This document shows, in pieces, positions 47,863-58,563 of a stretch of 64,000 nucleotides of DNA. Origin of the DNA: Inonotus obliquus (Eukaryota > Basidiomycota > Agaricomycetes > Hymenochaetales > Hymenochaetaceae); contig JAJHTX010000007.1 in the NCBI GenBank assembly GCA_032164295.1, forward strand, positions 434,001 to 498,000. Reading direction: 5' to 3'. Under the pieces are notes generated by a model, which worked only from the letters and a program-made list of their open reading frames with translations, had not been told where the DNA came from and made no database searches. The translations under genes and the position numbers were made by a program. Each line of letters begins with the position of its first letter. The stretch's first letter is position 1.

Positions 47863-48243
47863 AGTGATTGCGATAATGATGAATATCGGGCGTCAAGCAG
47901 GAAGATGATCTGGGTATATCTACATTCTAAGCCATAAGCCAAGAGGAGGGTGTGTGGCCACGGGGCTGGCTGGCGAAACGTGCTTCATTGTGAGCGCTCA
48001 GTGGACCATCTTGATGATTAGATGGTCACCAGCGTCCTCTTATGTAGGTCCGATGCGCTAGTTGTCTCTTCAGAGGTTATTTTCTGAGCTTTCGGATGAA
48101 GTTTCCAAAAGGGTACTCACCGAGTATTTGATGGTGTGAATGTAGCCGATGTGCACGAGTTTCCTGTCTTTCTCACTCTTTCTCCACGTCTTCACCGCAA
48201 CACACTCACCTCGGCGCCTGTCATTGATGTTGGCGACCGTTTA
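47863..48243. other. Divergent promoter between SPRY and NDPase genes
   Basis: A 381-bp region between two divergent starts; no other feature is seen. Confidence 0.4.
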
Positions 48244-50214
48244 ATGACCAATACCTCCCATCAAAATACACATTCACACTCATCAACCATCTCTAGAAGA
48301 CGCTCTTTAGGACCCAACAACCGTATCTCTTTCTCAAGCAAATCTTCCTCCGATTCAAGGTCTCACAGTCCATCAAAATCAAAATCATCTACACGAAAAA
48401 CTGCTTTCCTTAATATGAGCAGTATACTCCCTCGAGTGAACACAGGATACAAACGCGCAGACGCTGCAGACGACAAAATGGCGCGGATAAGATTTGGGTG
48501 GAAGAAATTTGCGATTGGTGCTGGGTTGATTATTGGGCTGGTTTGGTTGTTTGGTCCTCGTGAAAGACGAGAGTCGGTCATAGATACTATCAAAAAACCT
48601 GGTGCGTTCGCTAGTATCTCTTATTTTCTTAACATGTATTGAACAAATGTGCAGTATGGAGTCAACCTACGAGGCCTCCTGCCATAGGTCATGAAGACGA
48701 GGACCTCGACAACGACGAACCTCTCCCCGTACAACCACCAATCAAAGTTCCTTCCCCACACTCACCCGCTGAAGACCCAGATCCTCTCAAAACAGTCCAC
48801 TGCACAGCTCCCGCCAACCCCTCCGCCCGTCTGGTCCAATACGCTCTCATGGTCGACGCCGGTTCCACAGGGTCGCGTATCCATATTTACAAGTTCAACA
48901 ACTGCGGCTCTTCTCCAGCTTACGAATACGAAGTATTCAGGCAGACTCATCCTGGCTTGAGCTCTTTCCGGGCTGACGCTTTGGGTGCTGCACAGAGTCT
49001 CGACGTGTTGCTTGATGAAGCTGTTGCTGTCGTGCCAAAAGAATTGTGGAGCTGTACACCTGTTGCCGTGAAAGCGACGGCTGGTCTGAGGCTCCTTGGC
49101 GCGGAGCAGAGCAAGGACATACTCGATGCTGTGAAAAACCGGTTGACAGAGAAGTATCCATTCGCCATTGTGGAAAAAGACGGGGTGGTGATTATGGATG
49201 GAAAGGATGAAGGCGTGTACGCATGGATTACCGCGAATTACTTACTCGGTACTATTGGAAAGAGCTCGGGTTCGGAGGATCAACACTCATATGCTGTACT
49301 CGACCTGGGTGGCGGATCAACGCAAATTGTGTTCGAGCCTGACTTCGCTGATGACTCTCACTTTGTCGAAGGGGAACACAAATACGAACTCAAATTCGGT
49401 GGTCGTAAACATACCCTATACCAGCACTCTTACCTCGGTTACGGTTTGATGTCCGCGCGAAAGAGCGTCCACCGACTCATCGAGTTCATGTCCTCCTTTA
49501 GTCACATCTCCAAGCCGGAAGACGGCACTGGAGAGATTCCGAATCCGTGTTTGTTCAAAGGCTCGAAGAGGGTTGTGGAGATCGAACCAACTCTGCCGGG
49601 TCAGGAAAAGAGGAACGTTACAATGGTTGGCAAGGACATAGGATCATTTGACGCGTGTAATCGTGTTGTTGAGCTTGTTATGGCCAAGCACGCGTAAGTA
49701 CTTAAACTCTCATATGGACAACTCTAATAGTGTTCTCTAATCTTTGTATAGCATCTGCCAAACAAAGCCATGCTCTTTTAACGGTGTCTACCAACCCTCA
49801 ATTCTCGAGACCTTCTCAGAGGGGAACGTCCTCCTGCTCTCTTACTTCTACGATCGCATATCGCCTTTCTTCATCTCCCCTCAGGCACCAGACTCTCCTC
49901 CACTAACAGTGTCTACCATCGCATCACTCGCACGTTCCGTCTGTGAAGGTCCCGGTGCATCAGGGTGGGACAGCCTCCCTTCCCTTTCTGCAGACGAGAA
50001 CTACGCCGGAGCGTTATCCTTAAGAGAAGATTTAGAAGGCCGACCGGAGTATTGTCTTGATTTGACTTTTATGCATGCTCTGTTGAGGCTGGGTTACGAG
50101 TTCTCGGCGGACAGAGGTGTCCGCGTTGAGAAGCAAATTGATGGAACGGAGTTGGGCTGGTGTCTTGGTGCAGCTATGACGATGGTCGGCGCAGAGTTGA
50201 AGTGTCGAGTATGA
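48244..50214 (+). CDS. GDA1: Golgi nucleoside diphosphatase, GDA1/CD39 family
   Basis: Three exons: 48244-48601, 48655-49693 and 49752-50214, in frame for 619 aa. The start is the first ATG in frame (MTNTSHQNTHSHSS). A type II topology is evident: a Ser-rich cytosolic tail, one membrane anchor (FAIGAGLIIGLVWLFG) and a lumenal catalytic domain. The apyrase conserved regions are intact: DAGSTGSRIHIY, KATAGLRLLG, DEGVYAWITANYLLG and LDLGGGSTQIVFE. The enzyme hydrolyses GDP or UDP in the Golgi lumen to keep nucleotide-sugar transport running during glycosylation. Confidence 0.93.
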
Positions 50215-51941
50215 GGACGAAAGGAAAGTATTTTCGTACTTTGGGTTTGTCTTTCTTATGCGATCTTGGTAGAGTACAACTGCTATTTCTTATAATCCGT
50301 CTTGGACTTTGGTAGACGCACGTATTTATGTCAGATTTCACTGCATTTCAAGCGGAGAAAGATATCTGTTCCCACACGCCACTTTATCTTGGATATCGCG
50401 ACGGTGCGTAGTTGATTTCCGCTTCACGCCGAAGATCATGTTGAGCTTCAAGACAGACCCCAAAAGTTGCAATAAGTCAGTTTTCTTTCAACTTTGATGA
50501 CATCTCAGAATTCCGACATCCGTCTGAGCAAATCGCCACCATTAATAATTATGTGCTCTCAGATTCTGTAAGTACTAGTGCTTTTGAATGCCACCTGATG
50601 CTACTAGATACTTATAGTTTCTCGCATTCCCATTCGGACCAAGTAGCAGTGTTTGTGAACCGTCAAGTTCCGCAGCCGAATTCATTTGGCGTTGACCTAT
50701 ACCTCCGAACCAATCGTGACGAGAAGTCTGGTCGGGTTCGAAGGTGAATGAAAGGGAAGGGAGTATCTTTCCAGCCGGGGCTTAAGCTTTCCCAGGTGGC
50801 CAAGACGTGTACAACAATATCAGGCAACTTCTGACTCCAAGCAGTGAGACTCCGTGCAACTGTAACTGCGTCCCTTCAGAACCTCTATCCAGCAATTTCC
50901 ACGCGACTTGATCTGCGTGCCTACCCGCAGCTCTTGAGTCAGAAACATTTTCGTTCCAACTTTTGCTCTTTTCAGGCAGCGGTCTTCGTTCCTACCGCTG
51001 AACAGGATCGTTGTGTGGCTGTCATGCTGCGTCGAGGCATGACATGAGTCACCTTTGCAGCCTTTTGAGTCTCTTCATTAAACTGATGCGATTACCTGGC
51101 GTGTTGGATAAGTATCGCTGCACGCATCTTTCTCCGCGCGTTATCGCACTGCAAAGTCGCTTCTAGATGTCTGTCATCTGATAAAGCCCGCGTCGAAACC
51201 TTCTGGGCTTCAAGATGAATGAGCGATAAAATTGTTGAAAACCAGTTTCGCGTATGCTGGGGTCTTTAGTAGACCTCTGTGGAAGAAGGTCCGTATCCCA
51301 TGATTCTTTTCATAGTTGCTCGTCTTATCTCACACGGTCCACTCTGGTAGTGTTTGTTGCATGGTTTATTACTTCATCTGCAGGTCTGATTATGCGAACT
51401 TTACGGTCGCGGAACCCCGCTAGATGTTGATCTTTCTATCGATGGAAACGAGCTACACCTCAATTTGTCTTCATATCGTTATGTCTATGAAACTTTCAGA
51501 CACAGGAAGCCTATCGAAACATATTGTACAGCGAACGCTCCAATCGTTGACGACTGAAGTTCCGGAGTTTCCGCGCAGCGTGAGATCCGTGCCGTCTAGC
51601 ACCGTCTTCTCTATACGTTATGCTTCTGCACGATCCTCGGGTAACTCGTCACATCAAAAGATCTCGAACATGGGGTAGACCCCATCTTGCTTAAACTCGT
51701 ACGAACATAGAATTTCGACGGACAGTATAAATTTTCGGGGTACCTCGGACCGGCATAATTGTTACTCAGCCCAGTACAGATAAACCTCCGTCTCTTCTCG
51801 CATTCTCTTTCTCCAGGTGCCCCAGTCCACTTCTTTTCCCCTCTCTAGACTTCCTGGCTCCGCGTATCACACTCTCTGACTGAGTGACCTTGCCTTTCAG
51901 CAACCTCCTATCCCACTTTTTACGCGCCCCTTCAAGCTAAT
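50215..51941. other. Gene-poor region with faint coding remnants
   Basis: Several short plus-strand open stretches (50309-50497, 50553-50747, 50844-51047, 51424-51678) follow one another without a continuous frame. One reads VNRQVPQPNSFGVDLYLRTN. They may be a decayed gene; no domain is recognisable. The last 200 bp would hold the promoter of the MFS gene. Confidence 0.25.
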
Positions 51942-53821
51942 ATGGGCGAAAAGTTTGTTTCGTTCGCCGATGTAGATATCGAAAAGAAAGGGGATGAGAT
52001 TGTCGAGGAACCAATCGTGACTGTCATTTCTGCGGCGAACACCCCTAGTACGTCTGGGTTCAACTCACCTACAGGAGCTTCAACTCCAAAGGATGAACCA
52101 GAAGCTTTCGAACTCCCTATTATCCCACAGGGGAATTTCACCACTGCTCCTCCGGCTGCCGGACCAGCCAATCCGAAGAACTACCGCCGAGTAGAGCTAA
52201 TGAGCTTTTGTGCTCTCCTATGGACAGTTTTCATGGAAGGTTGGAATGATGGTACCAACGGTCCGATGCTGCCAGCTTTGCAAAACCACTATCAAGTAAC
52301 TTTGTTCAGTCTTTCCTTCCGGAGTCCCTTGCTAATTTAAGATGTGATTTTGCAGATCGGCTACACGGTCGTATCGATGATCTTCGTGCTGAACTGCATC
52401 GTGAGCGCCTATGCGCTTTGATCAGCCAACTGACGCCTCATGCGAGGCATATCCCTAGGGATTTGTTTCCGGAGCAGTCGCCAATATCAAACTGGTACAA
52501 AAGTTTGGTTTCGGAACAGTAGGCAGCTTCAATCTATATTCGTGTAACCTCCTAAAATAGTATTTCAGTCATTGGTGATTGGTGCTGTCTTCCAAATGGT
52601 CGCGTACTGCATCCAAGCACCAGCACCGCCGTTCCCGGTGTTTGCAATGGTCTATGCCCTTTCGGGCTTTGGTATCGCTTTACAGGTAAGCCATTACCAA
52701 CTTCCCGCTTTGCTTCATCTCAACGCCGTTCCAGAATGCCGGTGCTATCGTCTTCGTCATCAATCTTAAGAATAGTGCGACGAAGATGGGTATACTGCAG
52801 GCCTGCTATGGTGTTGGTGCCCTCACTGCGCCGTTGGCGGCAACAAAGTTCTCTACTATGCCTCATTGGTCTTACCACTACTTGGTTTCGATGAGCGGAG
52901 CCATCGTCAACGTGATTGTTCTTAGCCTCGTCTTCCGCTTTCAGCATATGGACGGTGCGTACACCTCACCTTGACGGATTTTGAACATAATTTATCAAGC
53001 ACGTTTTGCTCCAGCAATTCTAATCAAGTCAGGACAAGTCGTTCATGACAATAGGAGTCTCCCGAAGGGAAGCCTCTACAGCCAGATATTCAGACTCAAG
53101 GTCGTCCATCTTCTCGCCTTCTTCGCGCTCGTCTATGTAGGAACAGAGGTAGCTATTGGGGGATGGATCGTGACCTTTGTCATCGATAAGCGGAATGGTG
53201 GCGCCTCTTCCGGATACATTTCATCTGGCTTCTTCGCAGGTTTGACTGCGGGTCGATTGGCACTCATTTGGTTCAATAAGCTAGTGAGATGCCTTACTTA
53301 CATTTCCACTCTGACGGTGGCTGAAGATGCGAATAGGTCGGCGAGCGCCGTGTCGTTTACATCTACGTCGTCTTGTGCATCGGGTATGTATATCCTTTAT
53401 GTTACCTGCCCTGGTTATCTGACTATCAGCGGCCTTCAAGACTCGAGATGACCATCTGGTTCATACCCTCCCTGATCCAAAATGCAATTGCGGTTGCTTT
53501 CATCGGTTTCCTGCTCGGCCCGATTTATCCTATCATCACCAGCGTCACAGGTCGGCTCATACCCTACTGGCTGCTCAACGGTGCGGTTGGCTGGATCGGC
53601 GGGGTCGGACAGATGGGGTCTGCACTTCTACCCTTCATAACCGGTGCTGTCTCTTCGAAATTCGGAGTTACGAGCTTGCAGCCTTTGTGTGTATTGAATT
53701 ACCTAAATGGTGTTCCAAGCATTATTGTTTACCGCTTGTTTATTGCAGAGTCGTGACGGCCTTGGGTGTCATGCTGGCATTATGGGCCATTGTTCCGCCT
53801 GACGTGCGTCGCCAGGATTGA
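51942..53821 (+). CDS. Major facilitator superfamily transporter
   Basis: A multi-exon gene from ATG 51942 (MGEKFVSFADVDIEKKGDE) to TGA 53819-53821. A cytosolic N-terminus of about 80 residues is followed by about 12 membrane segments, including LMSFCALLWTVFMEGWNDGTNGP, GFVSGAVANIKLVQKFGFGT, FALVYVGTEVAIGGWIVTFVI, FIGFLLGPIYPIITSV and GGVGQMGSALLPFITGAV. An apparent frame break at about 52405-52460 is resolved by an intron GTGAGC...TAG. The sequence resembles the Bsc6-like group of fungal MFS proteins; substrate unknown. Confidence 0.85.
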
Positions 53822-54018
53822 TTTTCTAGCGTCATACCATCCAATCGTCAGGAGGTATATCCTCACGAGCTCCCTTTTTTGCGTCCCCTTCGGTTTTCTC
53901 CGTTTCTATGTGCTATAGACCATCGCTTGTCAGAATTTGTAGAGTTTTCTTTTCTTGCTGCCGTATCCTCGCAGAACGGAAAGTGTATTGATAGACTTCG
54001 ATAGACAAATGTGAATGT
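53822..54018. terminator. 3' flank of the MFS gene
   Basis: T-rich 3' untranslated region; the retroposed LINE fragment is inserted immediately after it. Confidence 0.3.
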
Positions 54019-54780
54019 ATGTGCTAATTGTAGGTCCTGGCTAGGACGTTAAACTGGCCGGCCACCACACGCCCGCCTGCACATTACACCAAATGGGCCG
54101 AGGATAGAAACCTCGGACCCCTTGCGGACTGGCTGAAGGAAACCACACCTTTCTTCATCACAGACCGAGCCTCCGCCGAGGCTATAGCCTCGGCGTACGC
54201 GCGAATGGAAGAAGAAGGCCTGGACACACGCGACGACCACATTGACCTGGGGATCACACGCAACTACGCTCAAGAGGAACTGGGACCAGAGACGGAGACG
54301 CCTCTGGAATGGGCACGGCAACTCACAAGGTCAGATTCTTAATTGTTTATGACTCAGTAATGTTCCCCCCTCCCGATAATACTACCCCCCCCCCCCCCCC
54401 CCCACACACTCCTATCTTACCTGTTTCTCTTATTTTCTTATTTTCTTCTAAGTCGTATGTTTATATGATTATGACCGGCCCTAAACAAACTTGACCGAAA
54501 CGGGCAATTTTCGTAAATAACTTTATTAGGCTTACTTAAGTCTACATTAAATAATTTCTAAAATGTTTCTGTTACCCCTTCTACTCCCCCTACCTCCCCA
54601 GCGTCGCGCCCTTTAGTCCTTTCTTTAGAGCACCATACTACTACCTTTTTTCTCTGCTTTTCTTACTTCACCACTCTTAGAGTTCCCACCACCACGTAGA
54701 TTTTGTCTGCCGCGCACTTGTAACTAGAATTACTGACGTGCGTAATAAATACATTTAAAAAAAAAAATGTGCTAATTGTA
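54019..54780 (+). mobile_element. 5'-truncated non-LTR retrotransposon (LINE) copy
   Basis: The 14-bp direct repeat ATGTGCTAATTGTA (54019-54032 and 54767-54780) encloses a 734-bp insert that ends in a run of about ten A. This is the signature of target-primed reverse transcription. The insert starts abruptly in a coding frame (54034-54342, 102 codons, no ATG at the start) that would be the C-terminus of the LINE ORF. It is followed by about 420 bp of 3' UTR containing a poly(C) tract of about 19 nt (about 54386-54404). Confidence 0.88.
54034..54342 (+). pseudogene. C-terminal fragment of a LINE-encoded protein
   Basis: 102 sense codons followed by TAA, with no stop and no start: WAEDRNLGPLADWLKETTPF, ASAYARMEEEGLDTRDDH, TRNYAQEELGPETETPLEWA. 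GC-rich coding that differs from its AT-rich surroundings. The reverse transcriptase and endonuclease parts are missing through 5' truncation, so the clade cannot be named. Confidence 0.6.
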
Positions 54781-55057
54781 TTACTTGCGGCAACTTGTCC
54801 GAAATTCACTCTTGCATTCTCTGTTTGCTTTACTCCACATTCTTTCACGCTTCAAGATTCAAGTTCGAGGCTGATTTATCTCGCAAGTTCGCTCGTGGTT
54901 AAAAACCGAAAGGACCTTCGGTCGGCGGATTTGATGAACCTCGCCCTCGCTAGTGCTCCTAGTAATATCTCCCGTCTATAATACAATACATCCGGAACTC
55001 TTTCTGGGTTCACCACACTAGAAGTAATACAGACACCGAAATATGAAGTTAGATTCT
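54781..55057. other. Spacer between LINE fragment and LTR element
   Basis: An open stretch at 54769-54981 has no family resemblance. The region contains the left copy of the 5-bp target sequence at its end. Confidence 0.3.
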
Positions 55058-55120
55058 CCGAGTGAAAGGATTGTGCTGAAATTTTGATTCGATTAGGAAC
55101 GCCGATCGAAACTACCCCGG

Positions 55121-55897
55121 ATGGGACCGGTTAATTTCACTGGCCGGAGACGATCAGGATCGACAGCGAGAAGCGGAGAACACGCGAATCTAATACAATC
55201 CGAAGCCGACGATCAAGAAGCATCGGCTAGCAACGCTAATCCCGACGATCACACTAAACCTTCGCAAACGATGCAGCAAGTACAGCAACCTCCAACGGCT
55301 TGCTATAAATGCAGAAGAGTGCGACAGATCATCGAAGACCTACACAAGATAATACTACGGGAGGCAACGGGCATGTTGACATATCATGTGTCCAGCGAAC
55401 GAGCAACAGCTTATCGAGAATACCACAATCCCCCGGAGGTCGTTCGAAATCGCACGAGGTCAACAATAGCAATGGATACGGCAATAGGCATGCAACCAAA
55501 GACGCACTGGACAATAGTAGGAATCCACGACATACTAGCACTCGAGTGCCCAAGCACATTCGTGGAGATCAGTGCAGACTATGTTACGAACCGCCGCTCA
55601 CCGATAACAGCGGCATGGGTTGCAAACACACTCAGGGAACTATGGGCATACTGCAAAGCTATTCGACTACAAGGAGACCTATACCTAGGCTGGAGAATAC
55701 CTTCGAACGATACTCGACGAAGTGTACGGCTACTCATCGCCATAGGCACATACGTTAAACCACCTTGGTTTCCCCACGATGATATCCGATGTCGAATCAC
55801 ACTTGACGGCCCCGAACAAGAGTCCCGAGGCGACAAGCAAATCACAGCCTTCATAGCCCCAGATGCTATACAACGGAACCCCGACGGAATTCCTTAA
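55121..55897 (+). CDS. LTR-encoded 258-aa protein, copy C
   Basis: Intact ORF in the 5' LTR, ATG 58 nt inside the LTR end. Its translation is identical to copy D in the 3' LTR; I see only silent differences, indicating a recent insertion. The CYKCRR motif is at about residue 62. Since it lies upstream of the LTR promoter, this copy is not on the element's own genomic RNA; it could be expressed only from an outside or cryptic promoter. An overlapping ORF of 97 codons (55863-56156) in another frame also remains open. Confidence 0.6.
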   Translation: MGPVNFTGRRRSGSTARSGEHANLIQSEADDQEASASNANPDDHTKPSQTMQQVQQPPTACYKCRRVRQIIEDLHKIILREATGMLTYHVSSERATAYREYHNPPEVVRNRTRSTIAMDTAIGMQPKTHWTIVGIHDILALECPSTFVEISADYVTNRRSPITAAWVANTLRELWAYCKAIRLQGDLYLGWRIPSNDTRRSVRLLIAIGTYVKPPWFPHDDIRCRITLDGPEQESRGDKQITAFIAPDAIQRNPDGIP

Positions 55898-55977
55898 ACG
55901 CACGAGCGACTGCGGACGAGCGAACTTTAACTACGGCGCAGCCATACAAAACCAATGGCATACGAACACGCATTCAA

Positions 55978-56111
55978 TGACTCACTCACTGACTCACTCT
56001 ATGCACAGGGCGCAGCACAAGGCCGACCCCGAGCATAGGTTTCAATTCAGTTCAAGTCAAGATGAGTCAACGCCGAGTCATCGCCTTGCACAGTGCGCAG
56101 TCGATGAGTCA
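55978..56111 (+). promoter_or_regulatory. Cluster of Gcn4/AP-1-type sites in LTR U3
   Basis: Two TGACTCA and two TGAGTCA heptamers (55978, 55990, 56063, 56105) plus a near match CGAGTCA lie within 134 bp, ending about 115 bp before the TATA box at 56228. All four LTR copies keep four perfect sites. TGA(C/G)TCA is the consensus for Gcn4/AP-1 bZIP dimers; use as an enhancer is inferred. Confidence 0.7.
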
Positions 56112-56227
56112 ATCCGCAGCAGAACAATGGAATTACCAGACGAGTTAGGAAGCTAGAACAACAAATCAGATTGAGAGTAGGAACTACGGAGCGTAGGAAA
56201 TGGTCCGTCCACAACATGAGGAAAAGG

Positions 56228-56235
56228 TATAAATA
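56228..56235 (+). promoter_or_regulatory. TATA box of the 5' LTR
   Basis: TATAAATA in the context GGTATAAATAGTTG, the same in the other copies (60103-60110; 6198-6205; 1894-1901 on the minus strand). It marks the probable U3/R boundary about 30 bp downstream. Confidence 0.75.
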
Positions 56236-56645
56236 GTTGTAGACTTAGACCGTAGCTCCCCATCTTTCTTTCGATCGTCTTGTACATCGAGTCCTCTTAG
56301 GCATCTAGCTTCTAATCTGAAGACCACCTAATCTGCTTAACCTCTCTTACTCTACGGCGTGGAACGATTGATTAGTCGTCCACCGACTAGGGAAGCTTAC
56401 GAACGGCAGTCGACACTGTCCTACTAGTCTGTCAACGAGGTTGAGGCCCGACTTGATCAGTTAAACGAAAACGTCCGAGGCAACGCTTATTATACTTGGG
56501 AATCTGCCCTGCTTGTGAAAACCGAGTAGGCTCCGGAAACTCTTAGAAAAGCATCGCCGAACCAATAACACTGGTCTCAGTCCTACTGTGGTTACTGTAT
56601 AGTCCCTTTAGGGCGAGCGTTTTCTAACAAGAAGCTTACAATTCA

Positions 56646-57374
56646 GTGAGAAGACTCAATGACGACGCTTACATCGCATATGCTCTAGATCTCAGCACAG
56701 CGATTCTATCGTATCAACCGTTGCTGTTGTCACAACCAGAAACAGTCAACAATTGCGTCGCATTACTCTATGCAGCAACGAGGATCTGCGCATATCGAGT
56801 CGAGCTCACAGAAGCATTCGAACACAAGGTCATGCGATGGTCGCTTATCCACTGTATCACAGCCAAAGAACGCGACTACATCGAGTACATTGCGCAGCAG
56901 CAAATTCAATATGCACGACTCAAGAGACGTTTCTACTCTACGATCAACATTCTTAGACAAACATGGGAACGAACAAAGGCACCAGGAAGATCTATCCCAT
57001 GGGACACACCTCATCGAGACTTACCTTACTTGGAGGCGTGGAAACTGATCGAGAACGAAGAAACGGAACGCCGCAACAAAGCGAAAGAAGCAGCGGAAGG
57101 ATTATGGGAGAACCCTCCGGACAAACTAGACCAATCTATTTGTTGGCCTTACGACGAGGACTACCTCCAGGCACTCAATAGTGCGGAATACCGCCTTAGA
57201 TACACCCTAGGCGCAGTACTACATCCTAAAGATAGTAGCTGGTTCACGGACGTATATCAATATCCGCAGAAGCTACAATCCCGGAAACCCGAGGACGAGA
57301 CATCCAATAGTCGCAAGAGATCCCACGATGACACAGAAGAATTCGATCTAGCGCCGACAGATGACGAAGCATAA
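56646..57374 (+). CDS. Internal ORF 1 of the LTR element, unknown protein
   Basis: An open frame of 242 codons that begins right after the 5' LTR without an ATG near its start (first in-frame ATG at about 56832). It opens behind CTAAC (LTR end) and a pyrimidine-rich AG at 56645, which together look like a branch point and 3' splice site, so it could be reached by splicing from the LTR leader. The protein is mostly helical and charged (YIEYIAQQQIQYARLKRRF, AWKLIENEETERRNKAKEAA), ending in a basic then acidic tail (SRKRSHDDTEEFDLAPTDDE). Position suggests a Gag-like role, but no Gag motif or zinc knuckle is present. Confidence 0.5.
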   Translation: MRRLNDDAYIAYALDLSTAILSYQPLLLSQPETVNNCVALLYAATRICAYRVELTEAFEHKVMRWSLIHCITAKERDYIEYIAQQQIQYARLKRRFYSTINILRQTWERTKAPGRSIPWDTPHRDLPYLEAWKLIENEETERRNKAKEAAEGLWENPPDKLDQSICWPYDEDYLQALNSAEYRLRYTLGAVLHPKDSSWFTDVYQYPQKLQSRKPEDETSNSRKRSHDDTEEFDLAPTDDEA

Positions 57375-57391
57375 CTATGCAACACATTCTT

Positions 57392-57480
57392 CTATGGTAT
57401 TTATGGACAGGACAACACATGCACACCTTATGGTATCTATTCAACATTATGCAACCCGAAATCCCCTATGGTATTTATGA
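57392..57480 (+). repeat. Three spaced copies of CTATGGTATTTATG
   Basis: The 14-bp word or a near match starts at 57392, 57428 and 57466, a spacing of 36-38 bp, between the two internal ORFs. Function unknown. Confidence 0.6.
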
Positions 57481-57711
57481 ATGCCAAGTCAACTGCGCAC
57501 ATACATCGAAGAATCACGGGACTATTACGAAGCGACTACGGGCAAGATAATTCGTACACGAATGACAGGATATGGGAAATCCGCAGCACGACAATAATAG
57601 AGTGCGACAGCGAAGCACAGATCGCAGCAAGACAATTGAAAACCGCAGCAACCGCAGCACGGTGAACCCGGGGAAGACTAGAACAGAGTCACGAAGGGTA
57701 CGAGTTGGAAA

Positions 57712-57722
57712 AGCATAAATAG
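57712..57722 (+). promoter_or_regulatory. TATA-like motif before internal ORF 2
   Basis: GCATAAATAGA lies about 80 bp upstream of the ATG at 57799, a suitable distance for a separate internal promoter. Only the motif and position support this. Confidence 0.4.
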
Positions 57723-57798
57723 AGGCAGGAATCCGACAGGAGAGCCTCAGCTGGAAAAGCACAAGTAGTCTAGAACCACCAACGACATCTCGAACACC

Positions 57799-58563
57799 AT
57801 GAACGCCTACTACACCGCACTCCTCATCATCACGGTCTGCACCACAGCCGTAGTGATCGTGGACGTCGTACGACGAGCGCTGGAACGCTGGGAGCAGTTA
57901 GTAGTGAGGCTAGAGGGAATAAACAGAGAGCAGCACGAGATGAGGATAGAGGAGTCACGAAGGACCCAAGAAATGAGACGAGCACGAGCCCAAGGCCGTA
58001 ACCTCACGGTCGAGGCACTCCACCACCTAAGCGCAACGTCCTTCGGACGCATAGAAGACCGCCTTCAAGAAGTACTACAGAGCATCCCCGACCGAGCAAT
58101 CGAAGACCTAGCAACATCGAGCGCAGCAAGACTCGATCAGCTGGTCGATGACGTCGCAAGGATGCGGGCGGCAATAGAAGAACTCGAAGCGATCAGGAAC
58201 ACGGCAGAAGCACAACAGGCACAGGCACCGGTAGAAGCACCACCGGCAACGCCCGACGACCTATACGTCGACCTACCCGGCTACGTACAACCCGAACCAG
58301 AAGCATGGCCCGAAGCAGACGCGGCAGAAGCAGAAGCAAACGCGTGGGGCGGCCCGTACATCCTACAGGGTCCGCAACCGCCGGCTAATGCCCCGTGGTG
58401 GCCGATGCGAGGAAGACAGCGGGTATCGGAAAGGTCAGGCCTGCACAACCGGGCAGCCGAATCGCCAGAGTCAGGCGAAGGCTCAGTAAGCCCCGGTGAG
58501 AGCCGAGATCGCGAGTGGACAGCGCGTGGATGGAACGACGGTCAGACCCATTGGGAGGACTGA
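57799..58563 (+). CDS. Internal ORF 2 of the LTR element, membrane-anchored coiled-coil protein
   Basis: From ATG 57799 to TGA, 254 aa. An N-terminal hydrophobic helix (LLIITVCTTAVVIVDVV, residues about 8-24) is followed by a charged coiled-coil region (about 30-140, e.g. RLEGINREQHEMRIEESRR and LDQLVDDVARMRAAIEELE). The C-terminal part is Ala/Pro/Glu-rich and proline-containing, with tryptophans (PPANAPWWPMRG, WNDGQTHWED). GC-rich coding unlike the AT-rich flanks. The position is where other retroelements carry pol or env; the N-terminal membrane anchor does not match pol. No family is recognised. Confidence 0.55.
   Translation: MNAYYTALLIITVCTTAVVIVDVVRRALERWEQLVVRLEGINREQHEMRIEESRRTQEMRRARAQGRNLTVEALHHLSATSFGRIEDRLQEVLQSIPDRAIEDLATSSAARLDQLVDDVARMRAAIEELEAIRNTAEAQQAQAPVEAPPATPDDLYVDLPGYVQPEPEAWPEADAAEAEANAWGGPYILQGPQPPANAPWWPMRGRQRVSERSGLHNRAAESPESGEGSVSPGESRDREWTARGWNDGQTHWED

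Larger units (their letters stand above)
55063..56629 (+). repeat. 5' LTR (copy C)
   Basis: 1,567 bp, TG...CA. It differs from the 3' LTR by few substitutions plus a replacement that shortens it by about 16 bp near 56400-56420. The U3 part holds the 258-codon ORF, TGACTCA sites at 55978 and 55990, TGAGTCA sites at 56063 and 56105, and TATAAATA at 56228-56235. Transcription of the element would start about 30 bp after the TATA box. Confidence 0.92.

Noticed and set aside
52400..52470. Apparent frameshift in the MFS transporter
   Set aside because: An intron GTGAGC...CCCTAG restores the frame and the membrane segment GFVSGAVANIKLV.
54850..54960. Short hairpin (CCGAAAGG...CCTTCGG) as an RNA gene
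   Set aside because: A single small stem without conserved tRNA or snRNA features.
57466..57480. CRISPR-like array suggested by evenly spaced 14-bp words
   Set aside because: Only three short imperfect copies in a eukaryotic retroelement, no cas genes, no array structure.
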